DNA of 11,659 nucleotides. Origin: Pseudomonadota bacterium (GTDB lineage: Bacteria > Pseudomonadota > Gammaproteobacteria > Steroidobacterales > Woeseiaceae). The translations under genes and the position numbers were made by a program. Under the pieces are notes generated by a model that saw nothing but the letters and a program-made list of their open reading frames with translations, was not told where the DNA came from and made no database searches. Positions 1-6,473 of this stretch are shown here, in pieces. The stretch covers positions 1 to 11,659 of the forward strand of contig JADFGH010000025.1 in the NCBI GenBank assembly GCA_022567775.1, in the 5' to 3' direction. How positions within the stretch are numbered: the first letter of the stretch is position 1; every line of letters starts with the position of its first letter.

Positions 1-1110
1 CCCAAGCAGGAAGCTGCCTGGAATCGAGACACCGACCAGGCTCGCAGCGCGAAACCCGAGAATACCGATGATAACGATGAACACGAGCAGAACCGCGGAT
101 ATAACGCTGTTCTGCAGGTTCGACAGCATTCGATGAACATCTTTGGACTTGTCTCGCGACGCGACGATACTGATGCCAGCCGGCCAGGACCGACGATCGT
201 TCTCGATCAGCGCCTTGATCTCATCGACTGTGCTGATGACATTTGCGCCGCTGCGTTGCACGACTTCAATTGCCAGTGCCGGTTCCCCGTTCAGGCGCGC
301 GTAACTTTCGGCGTCTTTATAGGTGCGCCGTACTTTGGCGACGTCTTTGAAATGAACGATTCGCTCGCCGACAGCCTTGATCGGCATTTCCAGCACGTCC
401 TCGGCAGACTCGAATACACCCGATACCTTTATCGGGAACCTTCCCTCACCGGTGTGCAAAGCGCCGGCAGCTACCAGGCGGTTATTGCGAGCAACCAGAG
501 AAAAAATCTCCGCCTGATCGAGCCCGTAACTCTCCATCGCCAGTGGGTCGACCACCACTTCCAGCAGCTCTTCGCGGACGCCCACAAGATTGACTTCAAG
601 AACACCGGAGACACCTTCGATCTTCTCCTTGAGATCCCTTGCAAGCACGGTCAGCGTTCTTTCGGGAACGTTGCCGGCGAGGTTCAGAACCAGCATCGGA
701 TCGAAACGGGAAAACTTGACTTCCGTTACCGTTGGTTCCTCAGTTTCATTCGGCAGTTTGGCCTTCGCGATATCGACTTTCGCCCGCACATCCTGCAATG
801 CGACATCGGTATCGGTGCCGGCATCGAATTCAATCTGGATATTTGCGCCACCTTCGTAGGCGTTGCCGACCAATTCTTCGATGCCTTCGATGGTCCTGAT
901 TTCCTGCTCCATCGGCCTGATGAGCAGGCGTTCCGAGTCTTCCGGGGAGATGCCCTCATGTTTAATGCTGACGTAGACGATCGGGATATTCAGATCAGGC
1001 TCTGCCTCCTTCGGCGCGTTCGCGTAGGTGACAACACCGGCAATGATAATCACCGCCAGCGACATGATGACGGTACGCGAACGGCGCATTGCAGATTCGA
1101 TAATCTGCAC
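1..1110 (-). CDS. RND efflux transporter permease subunit, N-terminal part (cut by the window edge)
   Basis: This is the inner-membrane, proton-driven pump protein of a tripartite efflux system. Only the first 370 codons are inside the window; the family is usually about 1,000-1,050 residues. Translation from the GTG at 1110 gives a first membrane helix near residues 12-29, then the periplasmic porter domain with the family signatures SPEDSERLLIRPMEQE and RTIEGIEEL. It ends at the second and third helices (NLQNSVISAVLLVFIVIIG, then LVGVSIPGSF). No in-frame stop occurs. The GTG lies 2 nt after the adaptor gene's stop, suggesting translational coupling; an internal ATG at 1089 would cut into the conserved N-terminus, so GTG is preferred. 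The exported substrate cannot be deduced from this part. Confidence 0.93.
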   Translation of the reverse strand, partial: MQIIESAMRRSRTVIMSLAVIIIAGVVTYANAPKEAEPDLNIPIVYVSIKHEGISPEDSERLLIRPMEQEIRTIEGIEELVGNAYEGGANIQIEFDAGTDTDVALQDVRAKVDIAKAKLPNETEEPTVTEVKFSRFDPMLVLNLAGNVPERTLTVLARDLKEKIEGVSGVLEVNLVGVREELLEVVVDPLAMESYGLDQAEIFSLVARNNRLVAAGALHTGEGRFPIKVSGVFESAEDVLEMPIKAVGERIVHFKDVAKVRRTYKDAESYARLNGEPALAIEVVQRSGANVISTVDEIKALIENDRRSWPAGISIVASRDKSKDVHRMLSNLQNSVISAVLLVFIVIIGILGFRAASLVGVSIPGSFLLG

Positions 1111-1112
1111 GG

Positions 1113-2252
1113 TTACTGTTCCAGTTGACCTGACTTGATGGCGACAGCGGTTTCGATTTCGTCTTCGGGAATCGCGTCAACGACGGCGCCCTCATTGACG
1201 AAACCCTGGCCGACCGTAATGATCGTTGCGGAGTAGGGAAGGCCGGCAATCCAGACTCCCTCGCTGGACGACATTGCAATGTCGGCGGAATGAAATTCGA
1301 CAATGCCGGACTCATTGACAACCTTGATGCCCAGGTTGCCTTCGTCGTCGAGCGTCAGCAAAGACGGAGAGACTTTGTGTGCGTAGATTTTTTCTGCCGG
1401 GATTACTAACTCGGCGGTCATTCCCGCCCGCAGTAAACCGTCCGCGTTGTCGATCTCAAGCTCGACATCGAAAGTGCGCGTCGCCTCGTTGGCGACCGGT
1501 GCAATGTAGCGGATAGTGCCACTGACGGTTTGGCCGGTGGCCAGTTTCGCAGTGCCCGGGTTGCCCTTGCTGACGAAATGCGCTTCGTATTCTGCAATGC
1601 TCGCGCTGACAACCAGTGTACGGTCATCAACAATCGTTGCAATCGGGTCACCGAGCTTGACGAAGTCACCGACTTCGACCTGCCGGTCCTGTAGTGCGCC
1701 GTCGAACGGGGCACGAATGACCATGTAATCGACATCCAGCCGGGCCCGGGTAAGTTCTGTGTTTGCGGCTTCCAGCAATGCCTTGGCTTCCTGCAACTGT
1801 GCCTCGGAAACGTAGCTATTGCCCATGAGTTTGGCCCGCGCTTCGAATTCGAGTTCACGTTGTTTGACCGTGGCTTCGGCCTGCAAGAGGCGGGCGCGGC
1901 GATCCCTTTGGTCAAGATTCACGATGACATCGCCGGCGTCGAATCGATCACCCCGTTCCACGCCAATACTGACTACACGTCCGTCCGTTTCAGCATTAAG
2001 TTCTACGATTCTTGCCGGCGCCGTACGGCCATTGACGGTGATGTTCCGGGTGACTTCCACAGCGGTTTGATGTCGTACTCTGACGCTTGTGCGTGGCGCC
2101 GAGGCGACATTCGGATTTTGCTCGCTATCATATGATTTGGTGCCGCCACCAATGTGGCCGCTGGCGAGCCACAGTGCGATTGCAATGGTTATTCCGGCGG
2201 ACGTGAGCCAGGATTTGTAAGGACGCAATTTATTTAATTCTAATTTCAACAT
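1113..2252 (-). CDS. RND efflux periplasmic adaptor (membrane fusion protein, HlyD-like)
   Basis: This 379-residue protein links the inner-membrane RND pump to an outer-membrane channel. An N-terminal membrane anchor (about residues 16-31) is followed by a short linker. The first half of a lipoyl-like domain lies near 75-115 (ETDGRVVSIGVERGDRFDAG). An alpha-hairpin coiled coil (about 118-172) follows, then the second lipoyl half (VIRAPFDGALQDRQVEVGD, about 177-195), a beta-barrel (about 205-285) and a membrane-proximal domain. It has no lipobox, so it is probably anchored by the helix and not by lipid. It starts 31 nt after the padR stop and ends 2 nt before the permease start, so the three genes form one operon. 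No outer-membrane channel gene is visible in the window. Confidence 0.93.
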   Translation of the reverse strand: MLKLELNKLRPYKSWLTSAGITIAIALWLASGHIGGGTKSYDSEQNPNVASAPRTSVRVRHQTAVEVTRNITVNGRTAPARIVELNAETDGRVVSIGVERGDRFDAGDVIVNLDQRDRRARLLQAEATVKQRELEFEARAKLMGNSYVSEAQLQEAKALLEAANTELTRARLDVDYMVIRAPFDGALQDRQVEVGDFVKLGDPIATIVDDRTLVVSASIAEYEAHFVSKGNPGTAKLATGQTVSGTIRYIAPVANEATRTFDVELEIDNADGLLRAGMTAELVIPAEKIYAHKVSPSLLTLDDEGNLGIKVVNESGIVEFHSADIAMSSSEGVWIAGLPYSATIITVGQGFVNEGAVVDAIPEDEIETAVAIKSGQLEQ

Positions 2253-2283
2253 TGCTCTATCTCAAAACTCTCCATGGCGCAGA

Positions 2284-2832
2284 TCAGCCTGCTGCAGATT
2301 TGACATCTGCCAGGACTGGCTTCGTCAGCAGTTTGCGATTTTCCTCAATGTAATTCCTGAACGCCGACGCCATGTGTTTGCCGTATCCGGCAACAAATTG
2401 TGCGCCCTGTCCCGTGCCGGGACATTCAATGGACTGGAACTCTTCGATCATCTCCAGGAATTCGTTTATTTCTGCGAGCTTGTTGTCGATCACCGTGTCG
2501 ATTTGCTCAGCCGTCATCAGGTGCGCGAACCACAAGGTCGCCAGGAACTCAGATCGCAATTTGTGCGCGGGGTTCGCATTTGCAAGGCCTTCCATCAGCG
2601 CCTCACGCCCCTTTTCGGTGATGTTGTATACCTTGCGGTCCGGTTTCCCGTCCTGCAGAACCTGCTCGAATTCAACCAGACCGTTTCGCGCAAGCGTGGC
2701 AAGGGCCGGGTAGATTGAGCCGTACCCTGCGGGGAAAAAATGTCCGAACGACGATTCGAAGCACTTCTTCATATCGTAGCCGGAGGCTTCTCCGTCGGTA
2801 AGCATCCCAAGACAAACTGTTTTGACATCCAT
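2284..2832 (-). CDS. PadR-family transcriptional regulator
   Basis: This is a 182-residue PadR regulator, the first gene of the efflux operon. Residues 1-80 form the winged helix: the start MDVKTVCLGML is typical of PadR, YGSIYPALATLARNGLVE (about 37-54) is the recognition helix, and GKPDRKVYNITEKGREAL (about 62-79) is the wing. The C-terminal half (about 90-170) is helical, as in the PadR dimerisation region. The reading frame also allows an ATG at 2865, but that ATG lies inside the inverted repeat near the predicted transcription start and has no ribosome site. The ATG at 2832 has a GGGA box upstream and gives the canonical N-terminus. PadR proteins commonly repress a neighbouring efflux operon and themselves and are released by a ligand; that role here is inferred. 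Confidence 0.92.
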   Translation of the reverse strand: MDVKTVCLGMLTDGEASGYDMKKCFESSFGHFFPAGYGSIYPALATLARNGLVEFEQVLQDGKPDRKVYNITEKGREALMEGLANANPAHKLRSEFLATLWFAHLMTAEQIDTVIDNKLAEINEFLEMIEEFQSIECPGTGQGAQFVAGYGKHMASAFRNYIEENRKLLTKPVLADVKSAAG

Positions 2833-2863
2833 CAGATTTATTCCCGCCAGTTGTTGCCCGGAC

Positions 2864-2908
2864 ATATATCGGGGCGATGCATACTATCAATTCGATATAT
2901 ATTGTCCA
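2864..2908 (-). promoter_or_regulatory. padR-efflux operon promoter with inverted-repeat operator
   Basis: Reading leftwards, TGGACA (2903-2908) and TAGTAT (2881-2886) are separated by 16 bp, a plausible sigma-70 promoter that would start transcription near 2874, about 40 nt before the padR ATG. A perfect 8-bp inverted repeat overlaps it: CGATATAT at 2893-2900 lies within the spacer, and ATATATCG at 2864-2871 lies just past the start site, with centres 29 bp apart. The layout fits a PadR dimer blocking RNA polymerase. The repeat is seen directly; binding is inferred. Confidence 0.5.
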
Positions 2909-2949
2909 GCTATAGGGTAGAAGTATTTTCACTATGGAGAAAATCAACT

Positions 2950-3033
2950 ATGAATCAAGGTGTTAAGCATCTCTCCCGGATATGCCGGTGCGCGGGAATG
3001 CGCTCGCAGCACCTCGGGGTGCGCGAAAAATAG
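2950..3033 (+). CDS. Possible 27-residue small protein
   Basis: A short reading frame divergent from padR starts with ATG at 2950 and stops with TAG at 3031-3033. Its only support is a good ribosome-binding box, GGAGA at 2936-2940, with 9-nt spacing. The product is basic with two cysteines (N-terminus MNQGVKHLSRICRCAG) and resembles no family I know. Any rightward transcript would start near the padR operator. It may well be chance in a 217-bp intergenic stretch (2833-3049) that otherwise holds only the padR promoter and a weak GCACC/GGTGC hairpin at 3009-3022. Confidence 0.2.
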   Translation: MNQGVKHLSRICRCAGMRSQHLGVREK

Positions 3034-3049
3034 TGAATTTCCGGTCGAT

Positions 3050-3790
3050 TCAGGTGCTGGCGGACTTGGTGGCGACGACGACAATCATGCCCTTCTCGGT
3101 CATTTGCCGACTGATATCAAGGCCGTTGGCCTGCAGACGCTGGTTGATCTCTGCTGTGTCGAGCCTGAGTTTCAGGTAATCGCTGATGTGCATTTTCCAG
3201 GCACCGCCCTCTTTCCGGTACAGCACATCATGCACGTGCACGACAGTGTCCCGGTAATCCAGGAAGCAGGTGAAAATCTGCTGATCGTCGGCCCTGATCG
3301 GCACAAAGCGATCAGCGCCCGCCGGCTCGCTCGATACATAGTCGCGAATTGAATAGACAAACGTACCGCCGGGCTTTAGTGCCCGAGATACCCGGTCGAT
3401 ACATTTATCGACCGCAGCCGTATCCGGAAGATGTACCAGCGTATCGCCCATGCAAACGATCAGGCCGGGCGGCTCGTCGATGTACTGGTCGAATTCCCTC
3501 AGATCAGCGCAAACCGTCGTGATCTGCAAATCGCCTGCGCGCTCCTCCAATTCGTCAAGCAATTCCTGACAGAAATCAATCGCGATAACGCTGAATCCCC
3601 GTTCGGCAAGCGGCAACGACTGACAACCCGGCCCGCAGCCAAGGTCGAGCGCAAGATCACCGTATTCAGGAGAAAGTTCCAGGCTGGCGAACAATTCGAC
3701 GTTGGCCTGATACGCGTTCTCGAAATCCCCGAGGATCCATGAATAGACCGGAGCCAAGAATTCGTCGTAATGATTCCTGACGGATTTCAA
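3050..3790 (-). CDS. Class I SAM-dependent methyltransferase
   Basis: This is a 246-residue cytosolic methyltransferase with the Rossmann fold. The SAM-binding motif I, ALDLGCGPG, lies at residues 47-55. The acidic residue after strand 2 is in IDFCQ (D72). CADLREF (about 94-100) contacts the adenine side, MGDTLVHLPD (about 114-123) is the motif IV region, and ALKPGGTFVYSIRD (137-150) is the post-motif segment. The frame is open back to an ATG at 3826, but that start has no ribosome box. The TTG at 3790 follows AAAGGGG with 7-nt spacing and starts the protein just before the conserved NHYDEFLAPVYSW, so TTG is my choice. The gene begins 51 nt after the FAD oxidoreductase stop on the same strand, so it is probably co-transcribed and under the same riboswitch. 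The substrate is unknown. Confidence 0.87.
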   Translation of the reverse strand: MKSVRNHYDEFLAPVYSWILGDFENAYQANVELFASLELSPEYGDLALDLGCGPGCQSLPLAERGFSVIAIDFCQELLDELEERAGDLQITTVCADLREFDQYIDEPPGLIVCMGDTLVHLPDTAAVDKCIDRVSRALKPGGTFVYSIRDYVSSEPAGADRFVPIRADDQQIFTCFLDYRDTVVHVHDVLYRKEGGAWKMHISDYLKLRLDTAEINQRLQANGLDISRQMTEKGMIVVVATKSAST

Positions 3791-3841
3791 GCCGTTCCCC
3801 TTTCGCCTTTCGCGAACGCATGCCAATGCCAGCGTATTTGT

Positions 3842-5209
3842 TTACAGAAAGTATTGTGACAAAAACGGATTCATCATACGGTTTTCGGGATCGAATTGTC
3901 GGCGGATTTTGCGGAAGAATGTCAGCCGGCTGCCGAACACTTGTTGCGGGTAATCTGCGGGAATATCACGTGTCTGATTGAATATCGGTACGCCGCCCCA
4001 GTGCCGGGCGAAGTCACCAAAGTCAATGGCAAAGTCTTCCCAACCCTGCGCCTGGGTAGAAATCGCGCGCAGCGCCACCATCGGTTCGTCGAAACTGGGT
4101 GACAGCATTGCAGAGGTATCTCTGCCGATGCGAAAGCCCACCGTCGGCATGTCGCAGCGGTAATTACTGCTCTCGTGAATTCTCAAACAGAAGTCGCGAT
4201 ACGCTTGTACGACAATCGCGAAATCTGCGGCAGGAAAGAACCAGGTCGAGTAATACAAGCTGTTGGCGACATCATGCTTCCTGGTGCTGCTTAGTTGCGC
4301 GGTCGAGTTACTGCCCGATGAGACCAGGCGGTTGTTGACCAGTCCTTGTGTTACCTGGCTGATTTCGTCAATCAGGCGATACCGTACACCTGCAAGCGGA
4401 ACAATCCGGTTTATCGACTTGAACACCTTTGGCAATACGGTGCTCTCGCCCCAGTCTTTGATCTTCCAGGGGATACGGCGAGTTGAACGAGCGGCCGGAC
4501 TGTATCGTCTCAGGTCAAGGTATACGCGATCGCGAAACGGCAACAGGTAAAACTTCAGTCCAACGTCTACGTTACTGAGTTTTTCCGCAACGCCGGCAAA
4601 CTGATCGAAACAGCAGCGCCGGTGCGTGACGGCAAATGGTTTGATCGGCCGGACTTTGAGCGTGATCTCATCAATGACGCCGAGCATGCCGAAACTCAGA
4701 CGATATGCATTCAGGAGATTTTGCTGGCTTCGCCGTATTTCGATAGGTTTGCCGTTAGGAGTTATGACGCGAATGCTTTTGACTTGCGACGCAAAAAAGG
4801 CGCCGTCATCGCCGAAAGCCGGACCGATGCAGGCTCCTGCTACTGCGCCGCCGACGGTGCGACTCATAAGGTCGTGACTGCCGCCGAGTTCGAGGCCTTG
4901 TGCCGCAAGTTCGCGGGCGAGGTCGCCGATGCGTACACCGGGTTGCACAGTAACAGTGTCGCCGTATGCGTCTATATTCTTTATCCGATTCAGGCAGGTC
5001 AGATCGATGACGGTGCCAGCGCTGGAGGACGTGCAATCTGTGGCGGAACTATTGGCGCCCATCGGGCGAAATGGCGGCAAATATCTGGAATCCGGATTCA
5101 GCACATCGCGAATTACTCTGCTATTGACAGGTTTTATGATGGTGGGACCGGACAGTCTGTGCAGGCGAAAACGGCTTGAGCGCCGAAGTTGAATCGGGTT
5201 TGCTGACAT
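3842..5209 (-). CDS. FAD-binding oxidoreductase, sugar-lactone oxidase type (VAO/PCMH superfamily)
   Basis: This 455-residue flavoprotein has an N-terminal PCMH-type FAD-binding domain: PFRPMGANSSATDC (46-59), TVIDLTCLNRI (66-76), TVTVQPGVRIGDLARELAAQGL (85-106), and a glycine-rich GGSHDLMSRTVGGAVAG (109-125). The C-terminal half resembles the D-arabinono-1,4-lactone oxidase domain, with ARHWGGVPIF (401-410) and QFDPENRMMNPFL (438-450). In covalent family members a histidine in a GHS motif binds FAD; here the equivalent appears to be GANSS with Asn53, so FAD is probably non-covalent. The frame is open to 5314, but the ATG at 5209 has GGAG with 6-nt spacing, and the longer N-terminus would be the riboswitch leader. 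Such enzymes oxidise sugar lactones or related alcohols; the substrate here is not deducible. No signal peptide is evident. Confidence 0.88.
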   Translation of the reverse strand: MSANPIQLRRSSRFRLHRLSGPTIIKPVNSRVIRDVLNPDSRYLPPFRPMGANSSATDCTSSSAGTVIDLTCLNRIKNIDAYGDTVTVQPGVRIGDLARELAAQGLELGGSHDLMSRTVGGAVAGACIGPAFGDDGAFFASQVKSIRVITPNGKPIEIRRSQQNLLNAYRLSFGMLGVIDEITLKVRPIKPFAVTHRRCCFDQFAGVAEKLSNVDVGLKFYLLPFRDRVYLDLRRYSPAARSTRRIPWKIKDWGESTVLPKVFKSINRIVPLAGVRYRLIDEISQVTQGLVNNRLVSSGSNSTAQLSSTRKHDVANSLYYSTWFFPAADFAIVVQAYRDFCLRIHESSNYRCDMPTVGFRIGRDTSAMLSPSFDEPMVALRAISTQAQGWEDFAIDFGDFARHWGGVPIFNQTRDIPADYPQQVFGSRLTFFRKIRRQFDPENRMMNPFLSQYFL

Positions 5210-5346
5210 TTGTGGCTCCAAAATCGAAAGGGACGAAATTCGCGTTGATTCCAGGCAACAAAATGCAGGACCGGTACATAGTTGCTGAGATTGCCAGGCG
5301 AATGCCACCAGCAACGGGCCGCCCGCGAGAACTTCCGGCGATCCGG
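5210..5346 (-). promoter_or_regulatory. Riboswitch leader (expression platform) of the FAD oxidoreductase gene
   Basis: This is the 137-nt untranslated stretch between the aptamer and the ATG at 5209. It holds several hairpins: CCGG/CCGG around 5335-5346, CGGG/CCCG near 5316-5326, and a 7-bp stem pairing 5309-5315 with 5281-5287. None is followed by a U-run, so no intrinsic terminator is visible. CCGGUC at 5269-5274 is complementary to GACCGG at 5343-5348 on the 3' side of P1, a possible switching pair. The ribosome box GGAG is at 5216-5219. Control by translation initiation or by Rho is more likely than intrinsic termination. Confidence 0.55.
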
Positions 5347-5435
5347 TCGGTTTGGCAACCCCGCTGTCATAGGTTTCCCCTTAGACCGGTGGTTTTGCGA
5401 CCCTTTCTTTCGAAAGGTGTGCCTTTGTCAAACGA
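5347..5435 (-). promoter_or_regulatory. Cyclic di-GMP-I (GEMM-I) riboswitch aptamer
   Basis: The minus-strand RNA matches the Vibrio Vc2-type c-di-GMP-I aptamer in every main element. P1 is UCGUUUG (5429-5435) with CAAACCGA (5347-5354), 7 bp with one bulged C. GGCACACC is followed by a perfect 6-bp stem CCUUUC/GAAAGG capped by a GAAA tetraloop (5408-5411). Next come GGGUCGCAAAACC, then CCGGUCUAAG with UAUGAC, which form the 11-nt GAAA tetraloop receptor, then AGCGGGGUUGCC. The residues equivalent to the ligand contacts G20, A47 and C92 are all kept (at 5423, 5396 and 5355). G at position 20 argues for c-di-GMP over cGAMP. Deviations are A for G50 and C for A24. Identification is from memory of the family consensus. 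Confidence 0.9.
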
Positions 5436-5441
5436 GTGAGA

Positions 5442-5471
5442 ATCGTGGCACATGGGCAATCGGGCTGTCAA
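5442..5471 (-). promoter_or_regulatory. Promoter of the riboswitch-FAD oxidoreductase-methyltransferase unit
   Basis: A perfect TTGACA -35 box (plus-strand 5466-5471) and a weak -10 CACGAT (5442-5447) have an 18-bp spacer. Transcription would start near 5435, the first base of aptamer helix P1. The agreement between promoter and aptamer boundary supports both calls. The -10 box matches the consensus at only three of six positions. Confidence 0.5.
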
Positions 5472-5589
5472 TTTTCCGGCCCAGGTAAATAACAGATAAT
5501 GTTAAATCGGCACTTTATGGTGTTCTCCGGCCAGCATTGCGTACAATTATGTTGACTGGTATCCGGCCAACCGACCCTGAGGAATTGCC
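5472..5589 (+). promoter_or_regulatory. Probable promoter region of the DUF4412-like gene
   Basis: This stretch lies between the divergent riboswitch promoter and the ATG at 5590. Two candidate -10 boxes read rightwards: GATAAT at 5495-5500, with a poor TTTTCC -35 box at 5472-5477 (17-bp spacer), and TACAAT at 5542-5547 without a recognisable -35 box. A strong ribosome box, GAGGAA, sits at 5579-5584. I cannot choose between the two promoters. Confidence 0.3.
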
Positions 5590-6435
5590 ATGATGTTCCA
5601 TCGATGTATTTCAGTCTGCCTGCTCGGCTTCGTGGTGGCCGCCCCGTCGTTTGCCGACTCGATTCTCGAATTTCAGTCGACAGAATTCGGCCAGGGGCAG
5701 CCGATCGTCGGTACCGTCCAGATCTCGACTTCAGGCGACAACACCAGACTCGAAATTAATTCCGTCAGCAGCGCCGAGGCCGGTGGCATGATCTTTCATG
5801 GCGCACGCGATGAAATGATCATCCTGGATCATGCGCAGGGAAGCTACATGATCATTGATCAGGCTCGCATGAACGCGATGGCCTCGCAGGTCAGCCAGGC
5901 CATGACGCAAATGCAGGAAGCGTTGGCGGCGATGCCGCCGGAGCAACGGGCCCTGGCGGAACAGATGATGCAACGACAGTTTCCCGCCGCAGCGCCGAAA
6001 CAATCGCCAAAACAATCACCCGATATCATCAACGCCCTCGGCAGTCACGGCGAGGTAGCAGGCATCGAGTGCCGGAACTATGAAGTAATGCGCGACGGCC
6101 GCAAGGTCCGCGAGCTTTGTATGAGCGACTGGGACGATATTGCGGGCGGGCAGGAGACTGCTGAGGCCCTTAAAGATGTCGCCGGATTTTTTGAGAGCAT
6201 GAGACAGGCATTCTCCGGCGCGGGCGCGATGGACGCGTTCGATCGGCAGCAGGAATTATTCGGGCACATGAATGAACTGGATGGATATCCCATTCTCTAT
6301 CGCGATTTTTCCGCGAGTGGCGCGCTCGAACGTCAGGTAATACTGACTTCGGCCAGACAGGAAGATGTGAGCCCCCGATTTTTTAAACCACCGCAGGGCT
6401 ACAAGTTGCAGGAGTTGCCGCAGGGCATGAAATAG
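5590..6435 (+). CDS. Exported DUF4412-like protein of unknown function
   Basis: This 281-residue protein has an N-terminal signal peptide (hydrophobic core about residues 6-18, probable cleavage after SFA, residue 22), so it is likely periplasmic. The mature part begins with a beta-rich region resembling DUF4412 proteins (SILEFQSTEFG, then TRLEINSVSS, MIILDHAQGSYMIID). A Met/Gln/Ala-rich helical segment follows (about 92-130), then a proline/glutamine linker with a KQSP repeat. A second beta region contains VAGIECRNYEVMRDGRKVRELCMSDW, where C161 and C177 could form a disulfide. The ATG at 5590 has GAGGAA 5 nt upstream; the ATG at 5593, with 8-nt spacing, is equally possible. It is followed at 38 nt by the dehydratase gene. 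Function is unknown. Confidence 0.85.
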   Translation: MMFHRCISVCLLGFVVAAPSFADSILEFQSTEFGQGQPIVGTVQISTSGDNTRLEINSVSSAEAGGMIFHGARDEMIILDHAQGSYMIIDQARMNAMASQVSQAMTQMQEALAAMPPEQRALAEQMMQRQFPAAAPKQSPKQSPDIINALGSHGEVAGIECRNYEVMRDGRKVRELCMSDWDDIAGGQETAEALKDVAGFFESMRQAFSGAGAMDAFDRQQELFGHMNELDGYPILYRDFSASGALERQVILTSARQEDVSPRFFKPPQGYKLQELPQGMK

Positions 6436-6473
6436 GAAATTCCTGCGAACGGCGTATGCGGTACAGCTAAGAA

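Noticed and set aside
133..1128. Long plus-strand open frame of 331 codons
   Set aside because: It is antisense to the RND permease, whose translation matches family motifs throughout; the plus-strand product has no recognisable domain and no ribosome site.
3009..3022. GCACC/GGTGC hairpin as a terminator for the methyltransferase transcript
   Set aside because: The stem is only 5 bp, and on the minus strand the T-run precedes the hairpin instead of following it.
4622..5179. Plus-strand open frame of 185 codons
   Set aside because: It is antisense to the FAD oxidoreductase's FAD-binding domain, which is clearly coding; there is no promoter, ribosome site or domain.
5210..5314. 35-residue N-terminal extension of the FAD oxidoreductase
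   Set aside because: It lies in the riboswitch leader, its ATG has no ribosome site, and ATG 5209 has a well spaced GGAG.
5347..5435. GEMM-I aptamer read as a plus-strand regulator of the DUF4412-like gene
   Set aside because: The consensus elements and both GAAA-loop and receptor motifs occur only in the minus-strand RNA, which points to the FAD oxidoreductase gene.
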